A DNA stretch of 15,124 nt from an uncultured bacterium (GTDB lineage Bacteria > Cyanobacteriota > Vampirovibrionia > Gastranaerophilales > Gastranaerophilaceae), in the NCBI GenBank assembly GCA_900550295.1, contig URRM01000037.1, forward strand, positions 1 to 15,124, given 5' to 3'. Made by a program: the position numbers and the translations under genes. Below, one piece after another: positions 7,735-13,704 of the stretch (its first letter is position 1; each line of letters starts with the position of its first letter). The notes beneath the pieces are model-generated. The model was given only the letters and a program-made list of their open reading frames with translations. It was not told the origin of the DNA and did not search any database.

Positions 7735-9284
7735 TGGCTAACGAAGTAACAGAAAATACAGAAGAATGGAAACCTTCCAAAGGTCCTTGGATTATTGCAA
7801 TTCCAACCATTTTTGCAGCGTTTATGTTCGTTTTGGACGAAACAATCGCAAATGTTGCCCTACCTCACATGGCCGGTACATTTTCTGTTAGCCGTCAAGA
7901 ATCTACTTGGATTTTAACAAGTTACATCGTAGCCAGCGGTATTATGATTACTGCTGTTGACTGGTTTTGTAAGCTTATGGGAAGAAAAAATTTCTTCATC
8001 ATGAGTATATGTATATTCACTATTTCATCATTCCTATGCGGGGTAGCAAACTCAATCGAAATGATTATCTTTGCAAGAATTATGCAAGGTATCGGCGGTG
8101 GCGGTTTGCTACCTGTTTCTCAAGCAGTATTGTTGGAAGGATTTCCAAAAGACCAACGTGGTAAAGCGATGGCATCCTTCGGATTGGTAGTTGTTGTTGC
8201 ACCTATCATTGGACCTGTTATTGGCGGTTGGATTACAGACTGTTGGACTTGGCCTTGGATTTTCTTTATTAACGTTCCTATCGGGATTTTAACCGTATAT
8301 TTGACTACAATATTTTTGGAAGATCCGCCTTACGCAAGAAAACAAGAGAATGTTTATTTTGACAAAATCGGTTTTATGTTCTTGACTGCGTGGTTGATTT
8401 CAATGCAAGTTATTTTTGATAAAGGTAACGATGCGGACTGGTTTAATGCCGCTTGGATTTGTAAATTAACTGCATTCAGCGCATTCTGTTTTATTGCTTT
8501 TGTTGTGTCACAAATTAAGCAAGAAAAACCGCTTGTTGACATGAGCGTTTTTAAAGATAAAAACTACACTATCGGTACACTTATTCAAGTAATTATTATG
8601 GGTGTAATGATGGGTTCTATGATGTTATTACCTCAATTCTTACAATCCTTGATGGGCTATAGTGCATTTGATAGTGGGTTAGCGATTATGCCTCGTGGTT
8701 GCGGTGCAATGACCGGTGTAATTCTTTACGGTATCTTGGCAAACAAAGTTGATGAGCGTGTTTCAGTAGCTTTTGGATTGTTTTTAATCGGTATTGCAGG
8801 TATATTCTTTGGTTTCTTAAACTTGGATATTGCAACAATTAATATTGGGCTACCAAACTACATTTACGGTTTTGGTATGACTTTGGCAATGATTCCGATT
8901 ATTGCACTTTCTGTAGTGACACTTAAAAATAGCCAAATGACAAACGCAACAGGTATTCAAAATATGTTAAAGAATATCGGCGGTGCTGTTGGTACATCAG
9001 TTGCAACAACTTTAGTTTCAAGATTTTCTCAAATCCATCAGGCTTATATGGTTGACCACTTAAACCCTCTAAATCCTGTTTATATAGAGCGTTTAACTTC
9101 AACTGCAGGTGCTTTGGCTCAATATACGCAATATAACGTTGCGCAATATATGGCTGAATATTCTCTTTATGGCTCAATGGTTAAACAAGCAAGCCTTTGG
9201 GGATTTATGGAGGCATTTAGAATCTGCGGTATTCTTGCGCTCGTAATCATTCCGTTGCTTTTATTATTGAAAAAGATTAAATAA
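7734..9284 (+). CDS. emrB: DHA2/EmrB-family MFS multidrug transporter
   Basis: A 516-residue inner-membrane proton-driven drug antiporter of the 14-helix DHA2 group. Diagnostic motifs are LDETIANVALP in helix 1 (residues 34-44), WILTSYIVASGI in helix 2, and a G-R-K loop with 'GRKNFF' (motif A region). 'RIMQGIGGGGLLPVSQ' is helix 4, with the typical arginine. Motif C lies at about 148-166 (FGLVVVVAPIIGPVIGGW), followed by 'W-P-W-I-F-F-I-N-V-P-I-G', almost invariant in EmrB. The length is normal. Start ATG overlaps the adaptor's stop codon. With the adaptor and the divergent outer-membrane protein it forms a complete tripartite pump; substrates cannot be inferred from the sequence. Confidence 0.95.
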   Translation: MANEVTENTEEWKPSKGPWIIAIPTIFAAFMFVLDETIANVALPHMAGTFSVSRQESTWILTSYIVASGIMITAVDWFCKLMGRKNFFIMSICIFTISSFLCGVANSIEMIIFARIMQGIGGGGLLPVSQAVLLEGFPKDQRGKAMASFGLVVVVAPIIGPVIGGWITDCWTWPWIFFINVPIGILTVYLTTIFLEDPPYARKQENVYFDKIGFMFLTAWLISMQVIFDKGNDADWFNAAWICKLTAFSAFCFIAFVVSQIKQEKPLVDMSVFKDKNYTIGTLIQVIIMGVMMGSMMLLPQFLQSLMGYSAFDSGLAIMPRGCGAMTGVILYGILANKVDERVSVAFGLFLIGIAGIFFGFLNLDIATINIGLPNYIYGFGMTLAMIPIIALSVVTLKNSQMTNATGIQNMLKNIGGAVGTSVATTLVSRFSQIHQAYMVDHLNPLNPVYIERLTSTAGALAQYTQYNVAQYMAEYSLYGSMVKQASLWGFMEAFRICGILALVIIPLLLLLKKIK

Positions 9285-9297
9285 TATGTTTTTCTTG

Positions 9298-9303
9298 TAT
9301 AAT
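9298..9303 (+). promoter_or_regulatory. Possible -10 element for a leaderless transcript
   Basis: A perfect TATAAT lies 6 bp before ATG 9310. A start point 7 bases downstream of the hexamer would fall on the A of that ATG. No good -35 is at normal spacing and no Shine-Dalgarno sequence precedes the ATG. Confidence 0.35.
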
Positions 9304-9309
9304 TAAATT

Positions 9310-10911
9310 ATGAAGAAAATTTGTTATAACTGGTCGATTTCATTGTTAATAGGGCTTTTTTCGCTATTTTTTTTAAATAGTATAGGCTTTCTTTTTGGCT
9401 TGACTGTAAACCCTATTTATCCGGTTATATCAACAGCTTTAAGTGTTTTTACTCTTTGGTTTTTAACCGTGAAAACAGATAAATTTTCAAGCAAAAATTT
9501 TTTTGCACAACTGATTGTTTTATTTGATTTAATTCTAATTTTTGGTGCGGTATGCTACTTTATACCAGATTTTTCGTATGACGGTACGACTTATCATCAG
9601 GCTTCAATTATTTGGTTAAAATGGGGTTGGAACCCTGTTTATATAAAACTTTCGACTTTTGCAAACTCAATGCCGTATCAATTTCCATCTTCAATGGAAT
9701 ACGGTCAACATTTTTTGAAGTTCTTTGAAATTATCGGCGCAAATATTTATGCATTGACCGGCAAAATTGAATTAACAAAACTAACAAACTTTATCCTTGC
9801 CTTGAGCGTATTTTGTTATGCTTTTTATTCAATAAAAAACTATAAAAACCTTTCCGATTGGCAAGTTGGAATTTTTGCATTTTTGTTTGTTTTTAACCCC
9901 GTATGTATATGCCAAATGCTTACAAATTATGTGGATTGTGCGTTTTACTACGTGTTTTTAATTCTTATGTTTGCATTAATAAATTATACAAAAAATCAAG
10001 ATCGAAATGCTTTGGTTATGGTTGTTATGAGTTCCGTAATCTTTGCAAATGTAAAACTTACAGGATTTTTTACCGTTTTAATTATGCTAATGGTATTTTT
10101 AATAGTATTTTTCACTAAAAAACTGTTAAAAATTAGCATTTTGGTAGGTGTTTTAATTCTTTTAACAGGCATAAATCCGTATGTCACCAATATGATAAAT
10201 GGCTATAATCCTCTTTATCCGGTTGTTAAAGAGTCAATTCTTAATGCAAATAAAGAATATATGACAACCTCTTACCCTACAGGATTTGAGAATTCAAACC
10301 GTTTTAAAAAACTGTTTATTTCTTTGTTTAGTTCGTCAAGAAATTTGTCACCATTGATAAATACAGATAAACCAACTCTAAAAGTACCGTTTACAATAAC
10401 AAACGACGACATTTTTCACTTTGAAGATATGCGTGTAGGCGGTTTTGGATATTTCTTTAGCGGAATTTTGTTATGTTCGTTGATTTTAAGTATGTTTTTA
10501 AGATTTAAAGATAAGGAAGATAAACGCTTGTTTTTCGTAATAATGGCAATTTTAATGTTATCAATCTTGGGTAACCATGAGGCTTGGTGGGCAAGATTTG
10601 TGCCACAAATGTGGAGCTTGCCGCTGTTTATAATGTTGTTTTTCTTGTATAACGAGCAATTTAACGGTAAAAAACGAGTGCTGATCTCTATCTTGTTCTT
10701 AATTACATTTTTAAATTCTTCAATCGTTGTAAAACAATATGTGTCAGACCGTGTGGGCTTAGCCTTCCAAAGAGTAGAATGGATTAATGCAATAAAACTT
10801 CAAGACGGACAAATTATGATTACAAAAGAGGAAAAACAACAAATTCCTTTGTTTGAAACAATGCCCGTGAAACTTGAAGAACAAGGTATAAAAGTCCTAA
10901 ACGAAGAGTGA
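9310..10911 (+). CDS. Polytopic GT-C-like membrane glycosyltransferase or related protein
   Basis: A 533-residue integral membrane protein with roughly 12-13 hydrophobic helices. After three N-terminal helices comes an extracytoplasmic loop, 'FSYDGTTYHQASIIWLKWGW' (D91, H96), with 'MPYQFPSSMEYGQHFLKFFE' a little further on. A Tyr/Asp and His-rich first loop is typical of GT-C enzymes that transfer sugars from polyprenyl-phosphate donors. The large loop at about 290-375 ('NPLYPVVKE...') and 'EAWWARFVPQMWSLPLF' near residue 425 also fit uncharacterised members of this fold. Acceptor and donor cannot be inferred. It begins 25 bp after the transporter gene, but without a ribosome-binding site; a TATAAT just upstream suggests its own, possibly leaderless, transcript. 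The stop is TGA. A terminator follows at 11008. Confidence 0.7.
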   Translation: MKKICYNWSISLLIGLFSLFFLNSIGFLFGLTVNPIYPVISTALSVFTLWFLTVKTDKFSSKNFFAQLIVLFDLILIFGAVCYFIPDFSYDGTTYHQASIIWLKWGWNPVYIKLSTFANSMPYQFPSSMEYGQHFLKFFEIIGANIYALTGKIELTKLTNFILALSVFCYAFYSIKNYKNLSDWQVGIFAFLFVFNPVCICQMLTNYVDCAFYYVFLILMFALINYTKNQDRNALVMVVMSSVIFANVKLTGFFTVLIMLMVFLIVFFTKKLLKISILVGVLILLTGINPYVTNMINGYNPLYPVVKESILNANKEYMTTSYPTGFENSNRFKKLFISLFSSSRNLSPLINTDKPTLKVPFTITNDDIFHFEDMRVGGFGYFFSGILLCSLILSMFLRFKDKEDKRLFFVIMAILMLSILGNHEAWWARFVPQMWSLPLFIMLFFLYNEQFNGKKRVLISILFLITFLNSSIVVKQYVSDRVGLAFQRVEWINAIKLQDGQIMITKEEKQQIPLFETMPVKLEEQGIKVLNEE

Positions 10912-10974
10912 AGAGAGTAAACAAAGAAAGTTTAAACGTTGTAACAAACCAAGGAAAAAATACACCCTTTTATC

Positions 10975-10995
10975 ATTCTGAACTTGTTTTAGAAT
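10975..10995. repeat. Short palindrome of the 'ATTCTGAACTTGTTTCAGAAT' dispersed type
   Basis: ATTCTGAA (10975-10982) pairs with TTTAGAAT (10988-10995, one G-T wobble) around CTTGT. I recall near-identical palindromes (TCATTCTGAACTTGTTTCAGAATCT) scattered between genes in many unrelated bacteria. Here the second arm carries T where C is usual. Three GAATCTC copies follow at 10992-11013. Confidence 0.5.
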
Positions 10996-11007
10996 CTCGA
11001 ATCTCTG

Positions 11008-11034
11008 AATCTCATACTTTTGTATGAGATTTTT
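11008..11034 (+). terminator. Rho-independent terminator of the GT-C-like gene
   Basis: A perfect 9-bp stem, ATCTCATAC (11009-11017) with GTATGAGAT (11022-11030), has a TTTT loop and is followed by T 11031-11034. A further A-T pair (11008/11031) can close it. It lies about 100 bp after the stop codon. Confidence 0.7.
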
Positions 11035-11255
11035 CTAACTAAAAGAGAATTCATTAAAAAGATTAAATAGATTATCATAATAGTGTGGAAAGGGAAATTC
11101 CATATAACTTTTAAGAGAATAAAGTTTTTTACGAATGGATTTACAAAACATAGTAAGTTATGTTGTAAACTTGCAAATTAATAAGCGGACATATAAAAGA
11201 AAGTCATGGACTTTGTTTATAGCTCGTTGGTTAAGGTAGCGAGTATCGTAACGTC

Positions 11256-11279
11256 AAAAAGCCAGCCGAAAGGCTGGCT
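11256..11279 (-). terminator. Terminator-like hairpin read on the minus strand
   Basis: On the minus strand the perfect 8-bp stem AGCCAGCC/GGCTGGCT with a TTTC loop is followed by five T (11260-11256). On the plus strand the same stem has a GAAA (GNRA) tetraloop and no T run. It could terminate a minus-strand transcript that escaped the flagellin terminator, or be a domain of the plus-strand RNA. Confidence 0.45.
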
Positions 11280-11355
11280 GGGGTATAAATTAACTCAATT
11301 AAAAGTTAAGTTATAAAAACAAGACTTTTCAATTAGTACATACTATGGCATTATT

Positions 11356-11384
11356 ACCTGAGAAGAGATTCTCAGGTTTTTTTT
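11356..11384 (+). terminator. Strong rho-independent terminator
   Basis: Perfect 9-bp stem ACCTGAGAA (11356-11364) with TTCTCAGGT (11369-11377), loop GAGA, then an unbroken T run (11377-11384). No plus-strand protein gene lies within the 440 bp before it. Confidence 0.85.
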
Positions 11385-11412
11385 GTCCGCAGGGCGAAGC
11401 CCTGCGGACAAA
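11382..11412. repeat. Perfect 14-bp GC-rich inverted repeat
   Basis: TTTGTCCGCAGGGC (11382-11395) and GCCCTGCGGACAAA (11399-11412) are exact reverse complements around GAA. It is far more GC-rich than its surroundings and is fused to the T run of the terminator before it. On neither strand does it have its own T tract, so it is not a simple terminator; it could be a REP-like dispersed repeat or an RNA-stabilising 3' hairpin. Confidence 0.7.
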
Positions 11413-11497
11413 TGAAGCACAAAAATGGCAAACAAAACAAACGAAACATAAAACAAGATAAGACATATAAATAATACGTAAGACGTAAATATAAGCT

Positions 11498-11528
11498 AAA
11501 AAAAAGCACCCGAGGAAAAGTGGGTGCT
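11498..11528 (-). terminator. Rho-independent terminator of the flagellin gene
   Basis: On the minus strand, AGCACCC (11528-11522) pairs with GGGTGCT (11511-11505) around a 10-base loop, followed by eight T (11505-11498). It lies about 70 bp after the flagellin stop codon. Confidence 0.85.
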
Positions 11529-11597
11529 AAAATTGAATTACATTATTTTTAAGGGAAATATATATAAGAGAATTACATTATAAATTTTTGTTTATCA

Positions 11598-12464
11598 TTA
11601 ACCAAGTAAGCTTAGAGCTAGAGCAGGGATTTGGTTAGCTGATGACAACATTGCTGTTGAAGTTTGTTGTAGGATTTGGTTTTTGATGTATTTAGTAGAT
11701 TCAGCAGCGATATCAGCATCTTGGATTAAGCCAACTGCGCTTGTCATACTGTCAGACATAACAGTGATTGATTCAGTTGCTGCGATGATTCTTTGTTGAA
11801 TACCACCTGTAGTAGTGATTCTGTTAGTAACTTTTTCCATAGCTTTGTCGATATCGTTCAAGAAAGCTCTTGCTGTAGTATCATCTTTGTAAGAATCTTT
11901 AACTAATTCAGAAATATTTGCAAAAGTTTTAGTAGTGAATAAAGCTGTAGTAGTAGCTTTAGCGAATAAATCTTCAGGAAGTTCGATAACGCTGTCTTTA
12001 GAGCTTGTAATACCTAATTGTAAGTTGATAGCGTGGTCGATAGAACCGTTTAATAAGTATTGACCGTTGAATTCTGTAGAGTTAGCAAGTCTGCTGATTT
12101 CTTCTAATCTTGCTTGAACTTCAGAAGTGATAGCTAACATAGAGTCAGAGCCATAAGTACCGTTGGCAGCTTGTTCAGTCAAATCTCTAACACGTTGTAA
12201 GTTAGATTGAAGAACGCCATAAACGCCTTCAGTTGTATTTAATAATGAAGAACCCATTTGCCCATTATCTTTAGCAACTGCCAAACAGCTCAATTTGTAA
12301 CCTAATTTAGTTGAAACAGCCATACCTGCTGCATCATCTTTAGATGAATTGATTTTGTAACCAGTTGATAATCTTTCCATTGCTGTGTTCATTTTTTTTG
12401 AAGCAGTGTTTAATGAATTTTGCGCAGTCAAAGACGCCATGTTTGTGTTTACGCTAATAGGCAT
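11598..12464 (-). CDS. fliC: Flagellin
   Basis: A compact 288-residue flagellin, the subunit of the flagellar filament exported by the flagellar type III system, so it has no cleaved signal. The N-terminal D0/D1 part has NTNMASLTAQNSLNTA and RLSTGYKINSSKDDAAGMAV (residues 31-50), matching the family's RLSSGxxINSAxDDAAG. The C-terminal part has DADIAAESTKYIKNQILQQ, STAMLSSANQIP and the terminal SLLG. Only about 60-70 residues separate the conserved ends, so the surface-exposed D2/D3 domains are essentially absent. C60 (YKLSCLAV) is odd, because flagellins usually lack cysteine. It stands alone, with no other flagellar gene in the window. A sigma-28-like promoter lies at 12520-12546 and AGAGGAA precedes the ATG. 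Confidence 0.97.
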   Translation of the reverse strand: MPISVNTNMASLTAQNSLNTASKKMNTAMERLSTGYKINSSKDDAAGMAVSTKLGYKLSCLAVAKDNGQMGSSLLNTTEGVYGVLQSNLQRVRDLTEQAANGTYGSDSMLAITSEVQARLEEISRLANSTEFNGQYLLNGSIDHAINLQLGITSSKDSVIELPEDLFAKATTTALFTTKTFANISELVKDSYKDDTTARAFLNDIDKAMEKVTNRITTTGGIQQRIIAATESITVMSDSMTSAVGLIQDADIAAESTKYIKNQILQQTSTAMLSSANQIPALALSLLG

Positions 12465-12519
12465 AATGTAATTCCTCTCTTAAATCTATTTATATTTCTT
12501 ATTTCCTCTTATGCTTTTT

Positions 12520-12546
12520 ATAACGACATTGGAAAAAGAAACTTTA
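12520..12546 (-). promoter_or_regulatory. Sigma-28 (FliA)-like promoter of flagellin
   Basis: On the minus strand, TAAA (12546-12543), exactly 15 bp, then GTCGTTAT (12527-12520), compared with the sigma-28 consensus TAAA-N15-GCCGATAA: 4/4 and 5/8 matches. This would give a leader of roughly 45-50 nt. The position and the gene make it plausible; the -10 match is imperfect. Confidence 0.5.
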
Positions 12547-12585
12547 TACTTTAGTATGATATCTCATCTAAATGGAGGAGATGAA

Positions 12586-12609
12586 ATGGAAGAATACTGT
12601 TATTATTGA
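12586..12609 (+). other. Very short ORF behind a strong ribosome-binding site
   Basis: GGAGGAG (12574-12580) is followed 5 bases later by ATG GAA GAA TAC TGT TAT TAT TGA, encoding seven residues (MEEYCYY). An overlapping ATG at 12581 opens an 11-residue ORF (MKWKNTVIIDF) ending at 12616. A perfect hairpin follows at 12627. TTGGAA (12529-12534), 17 bp and TAGTAT (12552-12557) form a weak possible promoter. It may be a leader peptide or a chance match; no downstream plus-strand gene is close. Confidence 0.2.
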
Positions 12610-12626
12610 CTTTTAGGGTTGCAAGA

Positions 12627-12655
12627 AATGGCGGATTTTGAAAAAATCCGCCATT
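12627..12655. terminator. Perfect 13-bp hairpin, possible terminator
   Basis: AATGGCGGATTTT (12627-12639) and AAAATCCGCCATT (12643-12655) are exact reverse complements around GAA. On the minus strand it would follow the gene at 12887, with only a broken T tract (TTTCTTG) after it. On the plus strand it could end a short transcript from near 12560. The direction cannot be decided from the sequence. Confidence 0.5.
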
Positions 12656-12751
12656 AAAATCATACTTTTTGTAAAAAATCTACGACTTTAGTATAGTCAT
12701 GGAATTGAGGAGGTTTGGAGGGTTTGATTAGAGGTTTTGCAATAAACATAA

Positions 12752-12825
12752 TGTCATTGCGAGCTTTAGCGTGGCAATCCAAGAACCTTTTGGATTACTT
12801 CGCCGTTTTACTCCTCGTAATGACA
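12752..12825. repeat. Inverted-repeat element of the 'GTCATTGCGAG...GGCAATCC' dispersed family
   Basis: TGTCATTGCGAG (12752-12763) pairs with CTCGTAATGACA (12814-12825, one G-T wobble), and an inner GGCAATCCAA (12773-12782) pairs largely with TTGGATTACT (12790-12799). Together they form a 74-bp palindromic element with a 7-base loop. I recall closely similar elements (GTCATTGCGAG...GTGGCAATCC...GGATTGC...CTCGCAATGAC) between genes in many bacterial phyla. It has no coding capacity and no clear target-site duplication. It sits about 60 bp after the stop of the gene at 12887. Confidence 0.75.
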
Positions 12826-12886
12826 ATACCAACTGTAGTTATTCAACATCTGATAAACCTTCCAACAGTGCCAACCATCTAACCTA

Positions 12887-13573
12887 TTAATTTAAAGGAA
12901 CATCGATAGGCGCAGTAAGAATAACAGTCAACACTTCGTCTTGGCTGAATTCAACAGGTTGACCTTTTTTGAACATGTCAACAACGCTGTCGCCAAGGAA
13001 GTATAACCCACCGCCAACGGCACCACCGACTGCGCAAACAGGAACTGTGATAATTCTTGCAGTGCTGAATAGAACATCTTCACCGATGTCCATACCGAAT
13101 TCTGTAGAGTTTACAGTGATGTCAACAGTTTTGTCCCAGTTGTTTTGAATTGCTTCACCGTAGCCTTTGTTGATGTAAACACCGCCGTCAGTGCTTAGAT
13201 TAACCTTGCCTGAGATAATCATGTTTAATGGTAATTGACGACCGTTTGGAGTCACGATGTGGTCGAAATCAACATAAAGAACACCACCACGAGAGAAACA
13301 TTTGTTAGGTTTAACCTTTTGAATGCTTCCTCTAATCATTGAACCGGCAGGAAGGATTACATTTGTCGGTGTTTTTTCATCGTTGATAAGTATTGCGCTG
13401 AAATAATCACCTTCGTTGCTTGTTTTAGTGCTGATTGGATCAAGCAATTTTATAGAGAATTTTGTACCTGCAGGTATTCTTTTAGTTACTGCGTTTGATT
13501 TCAAAATTTGCGCAGAAACAGTGTTTACAGTGAATAATAATGCTAATAAAGTTATTAAAAATTTAATTTTCAT
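12887..13573 (-). CDS. Secreted protein with VirB10/TrbI-like beta-domain
   Basis: A 228-residue exported protein. A signal peptide (MKIKFLITLLALLFTVNTVSA) is expected to be cut after A21. Residues 32-117 follow the pattern 'RIPAGTKFSIKLLDPISTKT-x(3)-GDYFSA ... VILPAGSMIRGSI-x-KVKP ... GGVLYVDFDHIVTPNGRQLPL', which I associate with a beta-rich domain shared with TrbI/VirB10 C-terminal regions and with stand-alone envelope proteins. A Gly-rich stretch (AVGGAVGGG, 181-189) may insert in or lie on a membrane. The end (GQPVEFSQDEVLTVILTAPIDV) repeats the 'IPAGTKFSIKLLDPI' motif in weaker form. No conjugation genes are nearby, so it is probably an envelope protein rather than a transfer component. 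The ribosome-binding site GGAGG is strong. Confidence 0.75.
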   Translation of the reverse strand: MKIKFLITLLALLFTVNTVSAQILKSNAVTKRIPAGTKFSIKLLDPISTKTSNEGDYFSAILINDEKTPTNVILPAGSMIRGSIQKVKPNKCFSRGGVLYVDFDHIVTPNGRQLPLNMIISGKVNLSTDGGVYINKGYGEAIQNNWDKTVDITVNSTEFGMDIGEDVLFSTARIITVPVCAVGGAVGGGLYFLGDSVVDMFKKGQPVEFSQDEVLTVILTAPIDVPLN

Positions 13574-13594
13574 ATTTCCTCCGATTTGTATACT

Positions 13595-13622
13595 ATTTTA
13601 TATCCAATTTGAAAAAAATCAA
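13595..13622 (-). promoter_or_regulatory. Promoter of the VirB10-like gene
   Basis: On the minus strand, TTGATT (13622-13617), a 16-bp spacer and TAAAAT (13600-13595), giving a start near 13588 and a very short leader containing GGAGG. It is back-to-back with the pilin promoter at 13648. Confidence 0.45.
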
Positions 13623-13647
13623 AAAGGTTACAATTGTTTAAGTTTGT

Positions 13648-13676
13648 TTGACATGGATAGCTAAAAGTCATACAAT
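13648..13676 (+). promoter_or_regulatory. Near-consensus sigma-70 promoter of the pilin pair
   Basis: TTGACA (13648-13653), a 17-bp spacer and TACAAT (13671-13676) give 11 of 12 consensus matches at ideal spacing. Start is expected near 13683, 22 bases before the TTG start codon. It is the best promoter in the window. Confidence 0.8.
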
Positions 13677-13704
13677 TTCATTAATAAGAAAAGGAACTAA
13701 TATT

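Larger units (their letters stand above)
11192..11384 (+). ncRNA. Candidate structured noncoding RNA, unknown family
   Basis: The stretch 11035-11384 has no convincing gene but ends in a strong plus-strand terminator that no coding gene needs, because the gene upstream has its own. Hairpins visible in order are AAAGTC/GACTTT (11200-11214), CTCGTT/AGCGAG (11223-11243), AGCCAGCC/GGCTGGCT capped by GAAA (11260-11279), TTAACT/AGTTAA (11290-11309) and the terminator. TTGCAA (11171-11176) and TATAAA (11192-11197), 15 bp apart, are a possible promoter, but the resulting start near 11204 would cut the first hairpin, so the 5' end is uncertain. I could not match it to tmRNA, RNase P, SRP or 6S RNA by eye. 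Confidence 0.4.

Noticed and set aside
11200..11214. GAAAGTC-like match to the conserved P4 region of RNase P RNA
   Set aside because: The partner sequence (ACAGAA...) and the usual length are missing; the bases form a simple local hairpin.
11135..11239. A 34-codon basic ORF (MDLQNIVSYV...) in the noncoding region
   Set aside because: There is no ribosome-binding site and it overlaps the candidate RNA hairpins; an ORF of this length is common by chance in AT-rich DNA.
11221..11245. A tRNA D-arm-like sequence (GCTCGTTGGTTAAGGTAGCGAG)
   Set aside because: No anticodon arm, T-arm (GTTCGAATC) or acceptor pairing follows; the next hairpin is an unrelated 8-bp GAAA stem.
12586..12657. Reading through TGA 12607 gives '...YCYY-stop-LLGLQEMADFEKIRH', which resembles the start of a DnaJ J-domain
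   Set aside because: TGA is a normal stop here (it ends the gene at 10911), most of the match is encoded by the palindrome at 12627-12655, and nothing J-domain-like continues after the next stop.
13648..13704. Upstream extension of the first pilin gene to TTG 13648
   Set aside because: These bases are TTGACA and TACAAT at 17-bp spacing; a start there would place the coding region on the promoter and put 19 foreign residues before the prepilin leader.
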